From: Patiria pectinifera
Taxonomy: Eukaryota; Echinodermata; Asteroidea; Valvatida; Asterinidae
Direction: 5' to 3'
Length of the DNA stretch: 64,000 nucleotides
NCBI GenBank assembly: GCA_029964075.1
Contig: CM057138.1
Location: 6,690,932 to 6,754,931, forward strand
In this document: in pieces, positions 9,401 through 57,224 of the stretch
How the letters are laid out: each line of letters starts with the position of its first letter
Numbering within the stretch: position 1 is the stretch's first letter
The notes under the pieces: generated by a model
What the model saw: the letters and a program-made list of their open reading frames with translations, nothing else
The model's database searches: none
Told to the model about the DNA's origin: nothing
Program-made: the position numbers and the translations under genes

Positions 9401-12191
9401 GCTGTAAGCCAAAAGATCTTTGGTGCCAGGGGATGACATTTGAGTTATGATAAATTTAAACAGGGTAAATTATCTGTACATTTGTAGCCTTGCTCACATT
9501 GTAATGGGACGTTACATGAATGTCTGAAGTTTCAAACTTGTTTTTTCTTTTTGGCGTAGACTCATTGGGGCACTATCCAGTCACCCGTAATTTTTCATGA
9601 GAGGAGAGGGTTTACCCAAAAAATATTTCCTGAAATATCAATATGTTGGACAGCCATGTGGATGGTTTCATTTACGCCCGCATACAGTGCGCCATGAGCA
9701 CATTCAGGGCGTTGATCATTATGCGTGGCTAACCCCTCCCCCTTCTTCCCCCTTCCCTCCCCCCTTTTTTTTTGGGGGGGGGGGGCTGTTTCCAACCCCT
9801 CCCCACTACACTGCTGCTAAGGATGAAAAGCATCCTTGCAGCTTTTTTTCAAAGTAACTGCTCCATGACAATTAATCTAAATAGAAGCTGGCACCATTAA
9901 TGGTCATGAAATAGTTTCATATTCAGTATGGTCATATTTTATCATAAGTATTTTGAATTTGAATGAAACAAAAATGAAAATACATTCACCCTATGAGTTA
10001 TTGGATTTTTTCTCGAATAATAATAATAATAATAATAATAACGGAAATTAAATAAATGACGCTCATGGCGCAAACAAAAATTATATCAAATCAGAAATAA
10101 CAAAACAATTAAATTTAACTAAACAAGAATATTCTGAGTGGTCTGAAACGAATAAAGCCATACAATTTCACAACAACATGCCACGAATATGAATTTGTTT
10201 AGTAACGCAGTTTGCATTCATTCCATTCACCTTGGAGTTTGTTCTCCGCAACACAAAGTTTCCCCTTTGTGCTTGACCAACAGAACTTGTTACAAATTGT
10301 TACCTTTTCCATTTTGGGTCATTTTGAATAGATGCTCAAACAGCTGCAAATCAAGCCGTCCAGACGCAGCCTGACATCCAGACCCTGACCACCCAAACGG
10401 TTGCCGTGGCAACTGAGCTGAGGAGTCAACTGACGGGGGTTTCTTCTGATGCTCGGGACGGGCTGAATGTGGCCAACCACGCATTCATGACAGCTCAAGC
10501 CGAGGGCCAGGTACAAGGAACGCAATTTTTCTTTTGTCCCTTTAAACTCGGCCTTAATTGGGAATTTTTTTGACAAAATTCATTTCTTGGACTATTTTTA
10601 TTAGAAATCTGTATGATGTCTGGGTAATTTATATACCATCTGAAAGCTTGTGAGCTAGGCAATAGAATATTTTGAAAGAACGATCCAAGTATGATCCCCC
10701 CCCCCCTTTCAATGGCGGCCAAAAAACGAATGTTTGGGTTGTATTGATTTTTGTGTGTGGATTTTTGGCAAAAAATGTTTGAAAACAAAACTGCTAGGAG
10801 ACTTTTGAATGCATTACTACAAAATACGACTCTCACTTCATGAGAAAACACCTCGGAAAGCCATTGTATGCATTCATGGTTGTCATAGTAACTGACCCAA
10901 AATGACACTTATAGTGCAGTTTTGGTGCAAAAGTGATGAATTTTGAGGCACTTCCTTTATATTTCAAGCAATCAGTTATTCACTATTCCATGAGACTGGA
11001 AATTATTATTCCTTTTCTTTATAGAAATATATATGCCTTCATCTGAGTTATTGAAAAATGTTTCCTTGCATAAATAGTGACAGAGCATTTAGGATATTGT
11101 TCAAGTATCATCATAATCATGATAGCTTATATGCCAATGAAAAATACTGGGAAAATATTATGTATATCAGTGCGCATGTACATGTACGCGTTCAGAAGGT
11201 CTGCACTGCTGTCAAGGTCTCCTTTCTCGTCATTTTCGTAGCCCAAATCCAGAAGATTTACAACATGTTTGTCAACCAAGTTCCTCTTGGGTTGTTTTTG
11301 TTATCTGTAGTTATTTTTCCCCGGGCAGAATTGGGTAGGAATTAGGGCAAAAGAGGTGACAAGAGCGTACTTGAATTCACGAACAGTCATAACACAAAGC
11401 GTTAAGCATGCTTGGTAAACAACAAAGGTCTGGCGTCTGTTTCACTTCACCTATGAAAACGTAATTTCTCAAGTATGAGTTGTTGAAAATTGAAGGACAA
11501 TTAAATTGTCACTTTTTTGCATGAAAAGACAACCTTAAGGTAGTAGCAAATTCATCCCTTTGTAAAATCTGTGATGACATGCCGGCTTCCTCAGCTTCAA
11601 AATGTGGCATCATTGTTTGCATGTGAATGTGATAATACAACTTATAGGTATGAAGCTTCAAAGGAATGTGGAAGTTAGACGTTTTTTACAGAATTTATGT
11701 TGGATTTGTTTCAGAGCATTGACTCGGTGAACCAACACGCGATCCAGTTGGCCAGGGAGTCTTCGATCAAGCTTCAAGACACCAATCAGACATCAGACTC
11801 AGTCCGGGCCGTCAACACGACCCAACTCCAGCCTGCCAAAGCACAGTGCGACACGTATGCCCCACAACTCCAGAGTCTGGAGAGTACGGTGACACAGGCT
11901 AATGCAGATGCACAGACTGCCACAGACCGGGCTCTGGATGCCCAAACCACAGTGAACAGGCTCCTGGCAGAGATCAGGAACATTCAGCAGGCTGACCTGT
12001 CGGCTTTGCCCGCGCTGATGGAGAGGATTAGACAGGCGAGGGCGACATTCACCCAAGGGGATTTTGCCCAGTTGGTTGCGTCATTGTCATCTTCTGTCCA
12101 GGAGCAGCAGGCTTGGCTGGAGGCTTCACAGGCACAAGCGACTGAGATTCAATCACAGATTGATGCTTTGGAGAGCTTCAGAGTCAACTAG
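280..12191 (+). CDS. Laminin gamma-chain gene, 3' part (10 exons, 5' end outside window)
   Basis: Exons: 280-456, 2196-2456, 3676-3819, 4314-4489, 5973-6195, 6891-7072, 7928-8197, 8892-9129, 10332-10510, 11715-12191. All have AG/GT borders and matching phases. The product is a secreted basement-membrane subunit that trimerises with alpha and beta laminin chains. Domains in order are the end of a laminin IV (L4) domain, cysteine-rich laminin-EGF modules, then about 550 residues without cysteine, rich in Ala, Gln, Thr and Ser with heptad spacing (coiled-coil domains II and I). L4 followed by EGF modules, coiled coil and no C-terminal LG domains is the gamma architecture; alpha chains carry LG domains and beta chains have a different domain IV. 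The CDMCY sequence at the EGF/coil boundary matches the gamma-chain pattern. The EGF run is shorter than in vertebrate gamma1, and the C-terminus lacks the usual cysteine and glutamate. Which vertebrate gamma is orthologous cannot be decided. Confidence 0.88.
457..2195 (+). other. Laminin intron, 1.7 kb
   Basis: The only structure seen is a repeat at about 1185-1330 that recurs inverted near 14,790-14,890. Otherwise it is AT-rich with no gene. Confidence 0.8.
1185..1330 (-). repeat. Interspersed repeat, copy 1
   Basis: On the minus strand this reads ACCAATCAGATGACGAGGAT then a tract matching 14,800-14,890 on the + strand. Both would translate to SDDEDLFR. The similarity runs on at the nucleotide level, so it is treated as repeat DNA, not a coding exon. 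Confidence 0.5.
2196..2456 (+). CDS. Laminin gamma exon: laminin-EGF modules
   Basis: Acceptor AAG at 2193-2195, donor GTAAGA at 2457, phase 1 in and out. It encodes GLSCEQCQPGTFRQ, which completes the split module, then CDCNGRATTCDAVTGIC and CDRCLPDHYGFG. Cysteine spacing is of laminin-EGF type. The second module looks condensed: after GDHCENC the usual GYYG loop is replaced by AANVQEP and a second CDRC half-module follows at once. Confidence 0.88.
2457..3675 (+). other. Laminin intron, 1.2 kb
   Basis: AT-rich. It holds a purine-rich stretch at 2650-2830, the source-like copy (2789-2820) of the insert found next to the exon-3 donor, and a long poly-T run at 3306-3333. No gene seen. Confidence 0.8.
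3676..3819 (+). CDS. Laminin gamma exon: last laminin-EGF module
   Basis: Acceptor GCAG at 3672-3675, donor GTAAGT at 3820. It encodes PCTCNATGTGGATQC, TGQCPCTGNYGG and CDACQLNYYNYFVGCL, one laminin-EGF module. It ends in phase 1. A near-identical second donor lies 54 bases downstream in frame at 3874. Confidence 0.87.
3824..3880 (+). repeat. Insert plus duplicated splice donor after laminin exon 3
   Basis: A 33-base segment (3824-3856) nearly matches 2789-2820 of the preceding intron. It is followed by a second copy of the exon end and donor (TTCGTGGGCTGCTTACGTAA), 54 bases after the first. Confidence 0.75.
4090..4270. repeat. Degenerate CCGACCCGAACC-type low-complexity tract
   Basis: Imperfect repeats of AACCGACCC and ACCCAACCC, with the inverse GGGTTGGGTTG at the start. 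It lies in the intron before 4314. Confidence 0.5.
4314..4489 (+). CDS. Laminin gamma exon: start of coiled coil
   Basis: Acceptor ACAG before 4314, donor GTAGGA at 4490, ending in phase 0. It starts with RCDMCYDSISAEHTDLANR, matching the CPACY-type boundary between the last EGF module and coiled-coil domain II in gamma chains, and continues as helical heptads. Confidence 0.85.
4490..5972 (+). other. Laminin intron, 1.5 kb
   Basis: The first half is the fold-back copy at 4527-5137. The rest is AT-rich with no recognisable element or gene. Confidence 0.75.
4527..5137 (+). repeat. Fold-back element, copy 1 (degraded)
   Basis: It shares with 20703-21223 and 47711-48316 the left block (ATTGGTC, GGCCGGTCTTAAA, GATAAAGACATGGCT) and the right palindrome (AATAAATGTGTGC ... 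GATGCTGATAATTACC / GTAATTATCAGCAT). The right arm is partly replaced and its terminal CACACATTTATTCCCT is at 5121-5136. It lies in a laminin intron. Confidence 0.7.
5973..6195 (+). CDS. Laminin gamma exon: coiled coil
   Basis: Acceptor CTCAG at 5968-5972, donor GTAAGC at 6196. It encodes TNAVINEGDNLGTLVM through ALAGAYNGLTS. There is no cysteine and spacing is helical. It ends in phase 1. Confidence 0.83.
6196..7927 (+). other. Laminin introns flanking exon 6891-7072
   Basis: The introns at 6196-6890 and 7073-7927 hold no recognisable gene or repeat apart from a G-run at 7523-7530. The coding exon 6891-7072 lies between them. Confidence 0.7.
6891..7072 (+). CDS. Laminin gamma exon: coiled coil
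   Basis: Acceptor CCCAAG at 6885-6890, donor GTACAT at 7073. It encodes GDIQSMQSILSQLTTDL and on to TVQTAESALM. It reads as helical heptads without cysteine and ends in phase 0. Confidence 0.83.
7928..8197 (+). CDS. Laminin gamma exon: coiled coil
   Basis: Acceptor TCTAG at 7923-7927, donor GTACAG at 8198. It encodes TAQQAQSVHDNTTAHTAALV through AAMIEAQ, an Ala/Glu/Lys-rich helix. Phase 0 at both ends. Confidence 0.83.
8198..8891 (+). other. Laminin intron, 0.7 kb
   Basis: AT-rich; nothing recognised. Confidence 0.7.
8892..9129 (+). CDS. Laminin gamma exon: coiled coil
   Basis: Acceptor CACAG ends at 8891, donor GTAGGT at 9130. It encodes AGVQQAANSHIITEVTETG through IVQNFDSQAS and ends in phase 1. 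Confidence 0.83.
9130..10331 (+). other. Laminin intron, 1.2 kb
   Basis: It contains a poly-A run near 9254-9273, a C/T- then G-rich stretch at 9728-9787 and an (AAT)n microsatellite at 10016-10041. No gene seen. Confidence 0.75.
10332..10510 (+). CDS. Laminin gamma exon: coiled coil
   Basis: Acceptor AATAG ends at 10331, donor GTACAA at 10511. It encodes DAQTAANQAVQTQPDIQTL through AFMTAQAEGQ and ends in phase 0. Confidence 0.82.
10511..11714 (+). other. Laminin intron, 1.2 kb
   Basis: AT-rich; nothing recognised. Confidence 0.7.
11715..12191 (+). CDS. Laminin gamma terminal coding exon
   Basis: Acceptor TTTCAG ends at 11714. It encodes about 158 residues of coiled coil, including LLAEIRNIQQADLSALPAL and SVQEQQAWLEASQAQATEIQ, which fits the end of gamma-chain domain I. 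The frame closes at TAG 12189-12191 after DALESFRVN. I found no usable donor before the stop, so this is taken as the last coding exon. The Leu-Pro-x-Gly-Cys-type tail of vertebrate gamma chains is absent. Confidence 0.85.
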   Translation, partial: SIDSVNQHAIQLARESSIKLQDTNQTSDSVRAVNTTQLQPAKAQCDTYAPQLQSLESTVTQANADAQTATDRALDAQTTVNRLLAEIRNIQQADLSALPALMERIRQARATFTQGDFAQLVASLSSSVQEQQAWLEASQAQATEIQSQIDALESFRVN

Positions 12192-12432
12192 TTCATTTGG
12201 ATTTGTTTGTAACACTGAGGTAAACAGTGTGAGAATTTGGGTGCTTAGTTATTTTGCTCAGACCCACCTCCCTATCTTGATTCCTTTGAACAAACATAAT
12301 TATTTTGTGAAGGAAATACAGACTTTGCAAAGTGTTCTGAGTAGCTCACTGTCAAGATCTTTTGACAAATACATGTTAATACTGTGTGCATCTGTCATAC
12401 GTATGCAGATGTGTTGAATTTGGGTGAGTTGG

Positions 12433-13097
12433 CAGGGTGAGTAAAAAAAAGCGGAACCCAAACCCCAAAAATTATTTTTCATATTTGAACAAATATGTAG
12501 CACCAAAAATAATAATGACTGGAAAGCCAATTTCATAAGCTACTTTTAGATGAAAAATTACTGAAATTGCTCAATCTGTTCAAAGAATATCACCATTTAA
12601 ATGCAATGACCCTAAAACCTCTTTCGTCCAAAAAAAAGCAATTGATTGTGTATTCTTACTGTTTGGAACAACAAAGAAAATGACACAGAATACTTGTTTC
12701 AACAACTGTCAACAACTGTAGTACACAATATCTTTATTAACAACCCTGATTAGGCAAACAATACGATTTATAAAATCCATTTTTTTTAAAAGACGGGCCT
12801 CCAAAAGGACTTTGTGGAATATTTTTAACTTTTAAACAGGTTTAATCGCTGGAGATGTTTGAAGACATTCTGACGACGATTCTTGAAATCGCATTTTGAC
12901 AAAAGAGGTTTTAGGGTCATTTTGTTTGAATGGTGATATTCTTTGAACGGATTGAGCAATTTCAGTAATTTTCATCTAAAAGTAGCTAATATGAAATTGG
13001 CTTCCCAATCATTATTATGTTTGGTGCTACATATTTTTTTAAATAGGAAAAATAATTTTTGGGGTTAATAATTTTCCACTTTTTTTGACTCGCCCTG
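12433..13097. mobile_element. Palindromic MITE, CAGGGTGAGT ends, copy A
   Basis: Two inverted arms of about 250 bp (12433-12640 region against 12890-13097) share CAATGACCCTAAAACCTCTT / AGGTTTTAGGGTCATT and TTACTGAAATTGCTC / GAGCAATTTCAGTAA. The ends are CAGGGTGAGTAAAAAAA and TTTTTTGACTCGCCCTG. The right side is followed by TA. The ends are Tc1/mariner-like; no transposase is encoded. Confidence 0.8.
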
Positions 13098-13118
13098 TAT
13101 TAAACATTTATTTATTTA

Positions 13119-13124
13119 AATAAA
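13119..13124 (+). terminator. Candidate poly(A) signal of the laminin gene
   Basis: AATAAA at 13119-13124 is the first canonical signal I found after the stop at 12191. It lies just past the palindromic MITE. Use of a non-canonical nearer signal is possible. Confidence 0.35.
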
Positions 13125-14644
13125 TCTGAGGACGCATGTGCCAATTGTGCAGTGATAACAGCAAACTGTATGGGATTTGTAACAGATCTATAAGGGCGCT
13201 GTTGTTTGTTTGTCATTAGTTTTCACACCAGTGCTTGTTCATGTAACCAGAAATCATGCCCAGTGCACAAACAGCATACGATACGTAATGCTTGAAATGT
13301 TTGAACTGTACCCTTACAAACTTGTAGCATGTCTGCTTGTTGAGGAATATCCCTGAAAGTGGCCACACAAAGGAAATGACCCTGTACAGTAATTAAACTT
13401 GATAACACCAAGGGTAATGTTTTGTGTTCTATTTTCTCAATGTGTTTTCTATCATTTCTCATATATTTTAGATGACAATATTATAAGTTTAACCATTCTC
13501 AGTGAAATATGAAATGGACACCTTGTCACACTTTTATTTCCTTCATGAAACTTTATATAAGAGAGGCTGCTCATTACAAAGTTTTATGTTCCAAGTAATT
13601 TAGATTTGTTATATTATCTTAATTGATAAAATTTGCCACAAAGTTTACTGAGATAGTTTTGGAACAATTATTGGTTGATGACTTCAAAGTTTTTGTTTGA
13701 AATTTAAAAAAAAATATTTTTGGCAGCTTTTGAAGGATGAATTTGACATAGTGGTTGTACAGTGTCTTGCTTTTGTGTGAGCAATGCTTTGATGTGCTTG
13801 AGCTATACATATTGATTTTTGAATCTTTGACCTGATCCCTCATAATGATTAACTTGAAGTTCTCCATGTGTGATTTTCTGTGTGAAGGTTTCTACTTTAT
13901 CAAAAACCTGGGAGTGTGTCCACCTTGAATAATGCTTGGATTTAAAAGTCCAAATTTTCACAACTTGTAGATCATGTTGTTTGGATCAGGTCATTATTTA
14001 ATTTCTGTAAACCGAGCAGCTGATATTGATAAGTGATGTAAACTAATTTTACTACAGCTGTTTACGGATACTGCAGTTTAAACTACACCGCGAGCCCTCC
14101 ACATTTTAGTAAATAACTGTTTAAATACCAAGCTTCACATCAACTGCTAAAGTGCACAGCATTCTAATTGAGATGATTGATTAGAGACATTTCACAAAGC
14201 GTGGCTTCAGCCTCTGGCTCAAGAATCCTATAATTTTGTATGTAACAGGATTCAGCTCAATACAGATTCATTTTTCCTGAAATTTGAAGCCAGCGCCCTA
14301 TACAGAAGTGATGATTCATCATATACAGAGCCACAGCTCGGTCTAAAACCAAGATTTCAGAAATGGTCTTTGATTAAAAAATGAAAAATCAGCATTTTAC
14401 ATAAGTTTATTCAAAGTGCCTTTATCAGAAATATAAAATTATCACTCAACAAATTATGGTTGAATGACTTATAGTGAAATCATAATAGTCACCATTTCTT
14501 TCATATTTGACGGTCGGTGCTGGATTTTTTTCAATGTATCATTAACAGAATTTCTTGCCCATATGTACCTGTACAATTTGTAAGTTTGTTTTTTTGATGG
14601 TGCATTCATGATGTCACATTGTTTGTATTTTCACAATTATACAA

Positions 14645-14890
14645 TGTCTGAATCAATTCCTGTCATCTGATTGGTGGGTCATTGATCACATGTCATTTAA
14701 TTATTCGTCCCAACTCACGGCACTGCTGCACAGCAAAAATAGAAGTTCTATTCCTCCGGAAATAGAAGTTCCATTGCACGGTCACTCAATTGGTGGCTCT
14801 GACCAATCAGATGATGAGGATTTATTCAGGTGTTGTTTAAAACATACAATTAATGTTTCACATTCGTGCAATGGAAAGAATAATTCCATT
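14645..14890 (+). repeat. Fold-back repeat, copy 2 of the SDDEDLFR-like repeat
   Basis: GAATCAATTCCTGTCATCTG near 14651 is inverted relative to CAATCAGATGATGAGGATTT near 14806. The right part matches 1185-1330 in the opposite orientation. Confidence 0.5.
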
Positions 14891-16379
14891 CGGTGACAGT
14901 TTGAATGTTCCATTCCACTCAGCTTTGCCTTGTGGAATGAATATTCTATCTGTTACCTCAAGAAATTATTCTTACCACTGCACTCATAAACATTCATTAT
15001 TTTTACATTGATTGCCTATTTGACTTTTTGTAATATTTGGATTAACTGTGTGGTGTAAATTTCTTGTTTATATGTGTGTTTGATTATTTTGTGCATGGTT
15101 CATTTTTTTTGTGACAACTGTATATTCCCTAAGATTTTAACATTCCAGAACCTGTGTGAGTGCTCTACTAAGAGAAAAATAAAGGTTTATTGTCAGATGG
15201 CATACTTGGAAGAGAACCCAATATCTGTTGTGCTGTTGTTATTTCTAAACTCTGGCAGGACTTTTTACATGTCACTTCGTGGGAGGTCGGTTGGTCGGTC
15301 TGTAGGTCTGTCCCCGGAAAGTCGCCCAAAAAAGGAGCCCCCTAAGTTTCCCATTTGGCGAAAGTTTTTGGAACATGCCCCTGTGTCTCGATCGATGCAC
15401 ATGTGCGTCTATTTGGCATATGAAGTGAGACATTCGGGAACTGGGCCAGAGCTTATTGTGCACTCACGCTTGTTTTGTCTTATTTTGATTTATAATGTTG
15501 ACAGTAACCCCCAAAAAAATTTACAATTTTTTTTTTAAATTTTTTTTAAACAATTGTGGAATTTGTTTTAGAAAATGTTAGGGTTTGGGTTTTTAGCTAG
15601 TTATCACAAATTGACAGAACACATTTTTTGATAAATATACAGTAGTTGACCCGCATGTTGAGACACAGGCCCTTCCCTCCCCCACACACACCTACCAGAT
15701 TCCAAAACAAATTGTCCATGTACATAACAAATGTACATAAAACAGAAAACTGCCCATGTTTTTGGATAACGCTGTACCCATTTTGGGTCAAATATTTAAA
15801 GGTTTGAAATTTGATGTTACACTTTCAACCAAATGTATCAACAGAGGAAAGAAAAACTACTCGGGAAATCATGGCTCGATAAAAATATTCTAATGGTGGT
15901 GGCTCTATTGGGGTCCCCCCCCCCAAAAAAAACCCAAAGATATAACTGGTCTGAATGGCTAAGGGAACGGAATGAAAGGATGAAAGAGATTTTTTCAAAG
16001 AAGTTACTCGCTTTTTAAGGGTTCTTTCCTTGTTATATTTTTAATTCTGAAAAAAAAAGGAATCAGGAATGTACGTAAATATATAACTTTTCGGCGTGTT
16101 TGTAGAAATTGTTGCGAGCAAAAGCTCAACTTTGTTAGCGGTGACGTGATTGGTCAAAACTGGTGCAGGTGGAACTTCTTGAACTTTCGTCTGCGCAGCG
16201 GTAGCCGAGTCCGCGAAATGCATTCATGAACATGTAACTACACAACAACGTGCCTGCGCTTGCATTGCACTTTTTCGTAGTCCGGGCACCCACTGCACTG
16301 GTTGTTGACGGGACTCCAAATGCTGACATCAAACTCTGGCGATGTTAAATCAGTTTTACCCTCTTTACTCAGATTTACA

Positions 16380-55630
<39,251 letters not shown>

Positions 55631-56244
55631 GTAGGTGTCTCTGTTTATTTTACTTTCCAAAGAAATCATAAACTGTAGGTGAATTATCACCAGGGTAAAC
55701 CAAAAAAATTGCTGTATTGCACCATGTTTAGGAACAGTTGCTGGCATAGTGTGGAATACTAGTCATGCTAGCATTTGCACTCAGTCGTAGGGTTTCCAAA
55801 GTCATGTACAAGTCCTGGAAAATCCTAGAATTTTGTTATTTTACAAGGTGTCATGTTAAGTTATTCCAAGAAAAAGTCATGAAAAAGTAATGGAAGCCCA
55901 CACAACCATTACATGACGATGCATAATGTTTGGCTATGGCAGTCTTCCAGTTTGCATTCCAGTTTACTGTACTTCCTCTTTATGCATGTATGCTCTAATA
56001 CTTATTTTATGTTCAAATGCACTGATTTTGTGGTTCTAAGTGGTCTTTATCAAACTGGAAGGCTGAAGAGGAATGGTGCCCCTTGCCTCAGTGTCATGTG
56101 TGGCCAATGTATTGTAAATAGGCTCCTAAGATGCCAAAACAGCATCTTAGGAGAAAAGAAGTTGTCATGGAAATCCTTAATAATGTGGCGGTTTCGTCTC
56201 TTTGTCCCTGCAACCCGGTTTGGCCAGCCCACGTCAGCGAGCGG
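55631..56244 (+). other. Collagen intron upstream of the Ty3/Gypsy insertion
   Basis: No recognised gene or repeat up to the LTR at about 56245. The two inverted copies of AGATGCCAAAACAGCATCTT near 56128 form a small hairpin. Confidence 0.55.
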
Positions 56245-56423
56245 TGTAGCGTTAGAAGGCCGGCGACGCCGATCCGTTTTGGCGGCAGTTTACCGCCTGG
56301 CCCGCAGCACACCACTAAGTTCAATCAACCACACCCAAGCCTAATCTCTTCACACCTCGTTGGACGAGGGACGACAACAATAATGGGGGGACAGACACAA
56401 TAGATACAGGGCAAGGCTTCTTC

Positions 56424-56429
56424 TTTATT
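56424..56429 (-). terminator. LTR poly(A) signal
   Basis: AATAAA on the minus strand, with a T/G-rich stretch about 30 bases downstream. Confidence 0.5.
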
Positions 56430-56748
56430 CTAAAACACGTGCGCCTTTACTAAGGCGCTTCACCTATCGTGCATCTCTACGCCTCGCACAATTAACGTTG
56501 AATTACATAGAGTGTGAATTACTGATTCTTTGAGGATTTATTAGTTGTCGATCACTTAATTAACCAATTCACAGTGTGGTCCTAAAGTGAATTACCTATA
56601 CTGGTTTGGGTCTCGGCTGCAAATACAACTCACACTTACTCCACGTAAGGCTCTTTCCCCGGAGTTTACGGGACCCAATTGCTCAGCTTGATTGACACGT
56701 CTGCTCAGGACGGCTGCCACGCGGGAAGAGAACGAGTCACGCCTGCTT

Positions 56749-56760
56749 CCTGCTTTTATA
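56749..56760 (-). promoter_or_regulatory. LTR TATA box
   Basis: TATAAAAGCAGG on the minus strand, about 330 bp before the AATAAA at 56424-56429, as expected of a Pol II LTR promoter. Confidence 0.55.
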
Positions 56761-57213
56761 CATAAATGCCACGCCTGGCTGGTACCCTCCAACATCGTGC
56801 TAAACACATATAACGGTTGGACACCAGCTAGGGTATAATTAACCAACTACAATTCGAGTCTCGCATTAATCAATTCTGCATTACGTTACATTGGCGCCTT
56901 CTAAGTTTGGTCAGTCTCTGACCTATAAAACTGATACAAAAATAAACGTAATGCCCTTCACTTATGTAACTTTTAAACAAATGCACTTCATCAAAATAAA
57001 CTCTTGTATTAAGTAAAGTACAATGTAGCAATACAAACTTCATATAAACAGCAACTGTAAACTTCCAACTTCTTCAAACTAGAATATCTTAGAAAACTTC
57101 CTCAAACAACAAACTTCTTAGAAACCCCTTAAAGAAACATAACGACTCTAGTCATGACGGACTAAAAGCTTAATGACAAGTGTCTTGCAATCTAGAGTCC
57201 AACAAGCGGATCA

Positions 57214-57224
57214 CCCTTCCTCTT
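57214..57224 (-). promoter_or_regulatory. Polypurine tract
   Basis: AAGAGGAAGGG on the minus strand, starting at the base after the stop codon of the C2H2 ORF and followed by TGAT. This is the usual primer site for plus-strand DNA at a 3' LTR. Confidence 0.65.

Larger units (their letters stand above)
12192..16379. other. Intergenic region between laminin and collagen genes
   Basis: It holds the laminin 3' UTR, a palindromic MITE (12433-13097), a fold-back repeat (about 14645-14890) and the unannotated collagen promoter. The region from about 16,090 to 16,650 is richer in CpG than its surroundings, fitting a start region. No further coding exon seen. Confidence 0.6.
56245..57213 (-). repeat. 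3' LTR (boundaries approximate)
   Basis: On the minus strand the LTR is proposed to start TGATCCGCTTG at 57213, directly after a polypurine tract, and to end CTAACGCTACA at 56245. Inside are a TATA box (TATAAAAGCAGG, at about 56760-56749) and AATAAA at 56429-56424 followed by a TGTGTCTGTCC stretch, in the right order for U3-R-U5. A shorter LTR starting TGTAACG at 56890 is possible. The second LTR is outside the window, so ends cannot be confirmed. Confidence 0.6.

Noticed and set aside
56886-56910. TTACA followed by TTGGCGCCTTCTAAG on the + strand looks like an LTR end plus primer-binding site.
   Set aside because: The TATA box, AATAAA signal and all ORFs are on the minus strand, and a polypurine tract at 57214-57224 fits the minus orientation. 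GGCGCC is palindromic, so the resemblance is probably chance.
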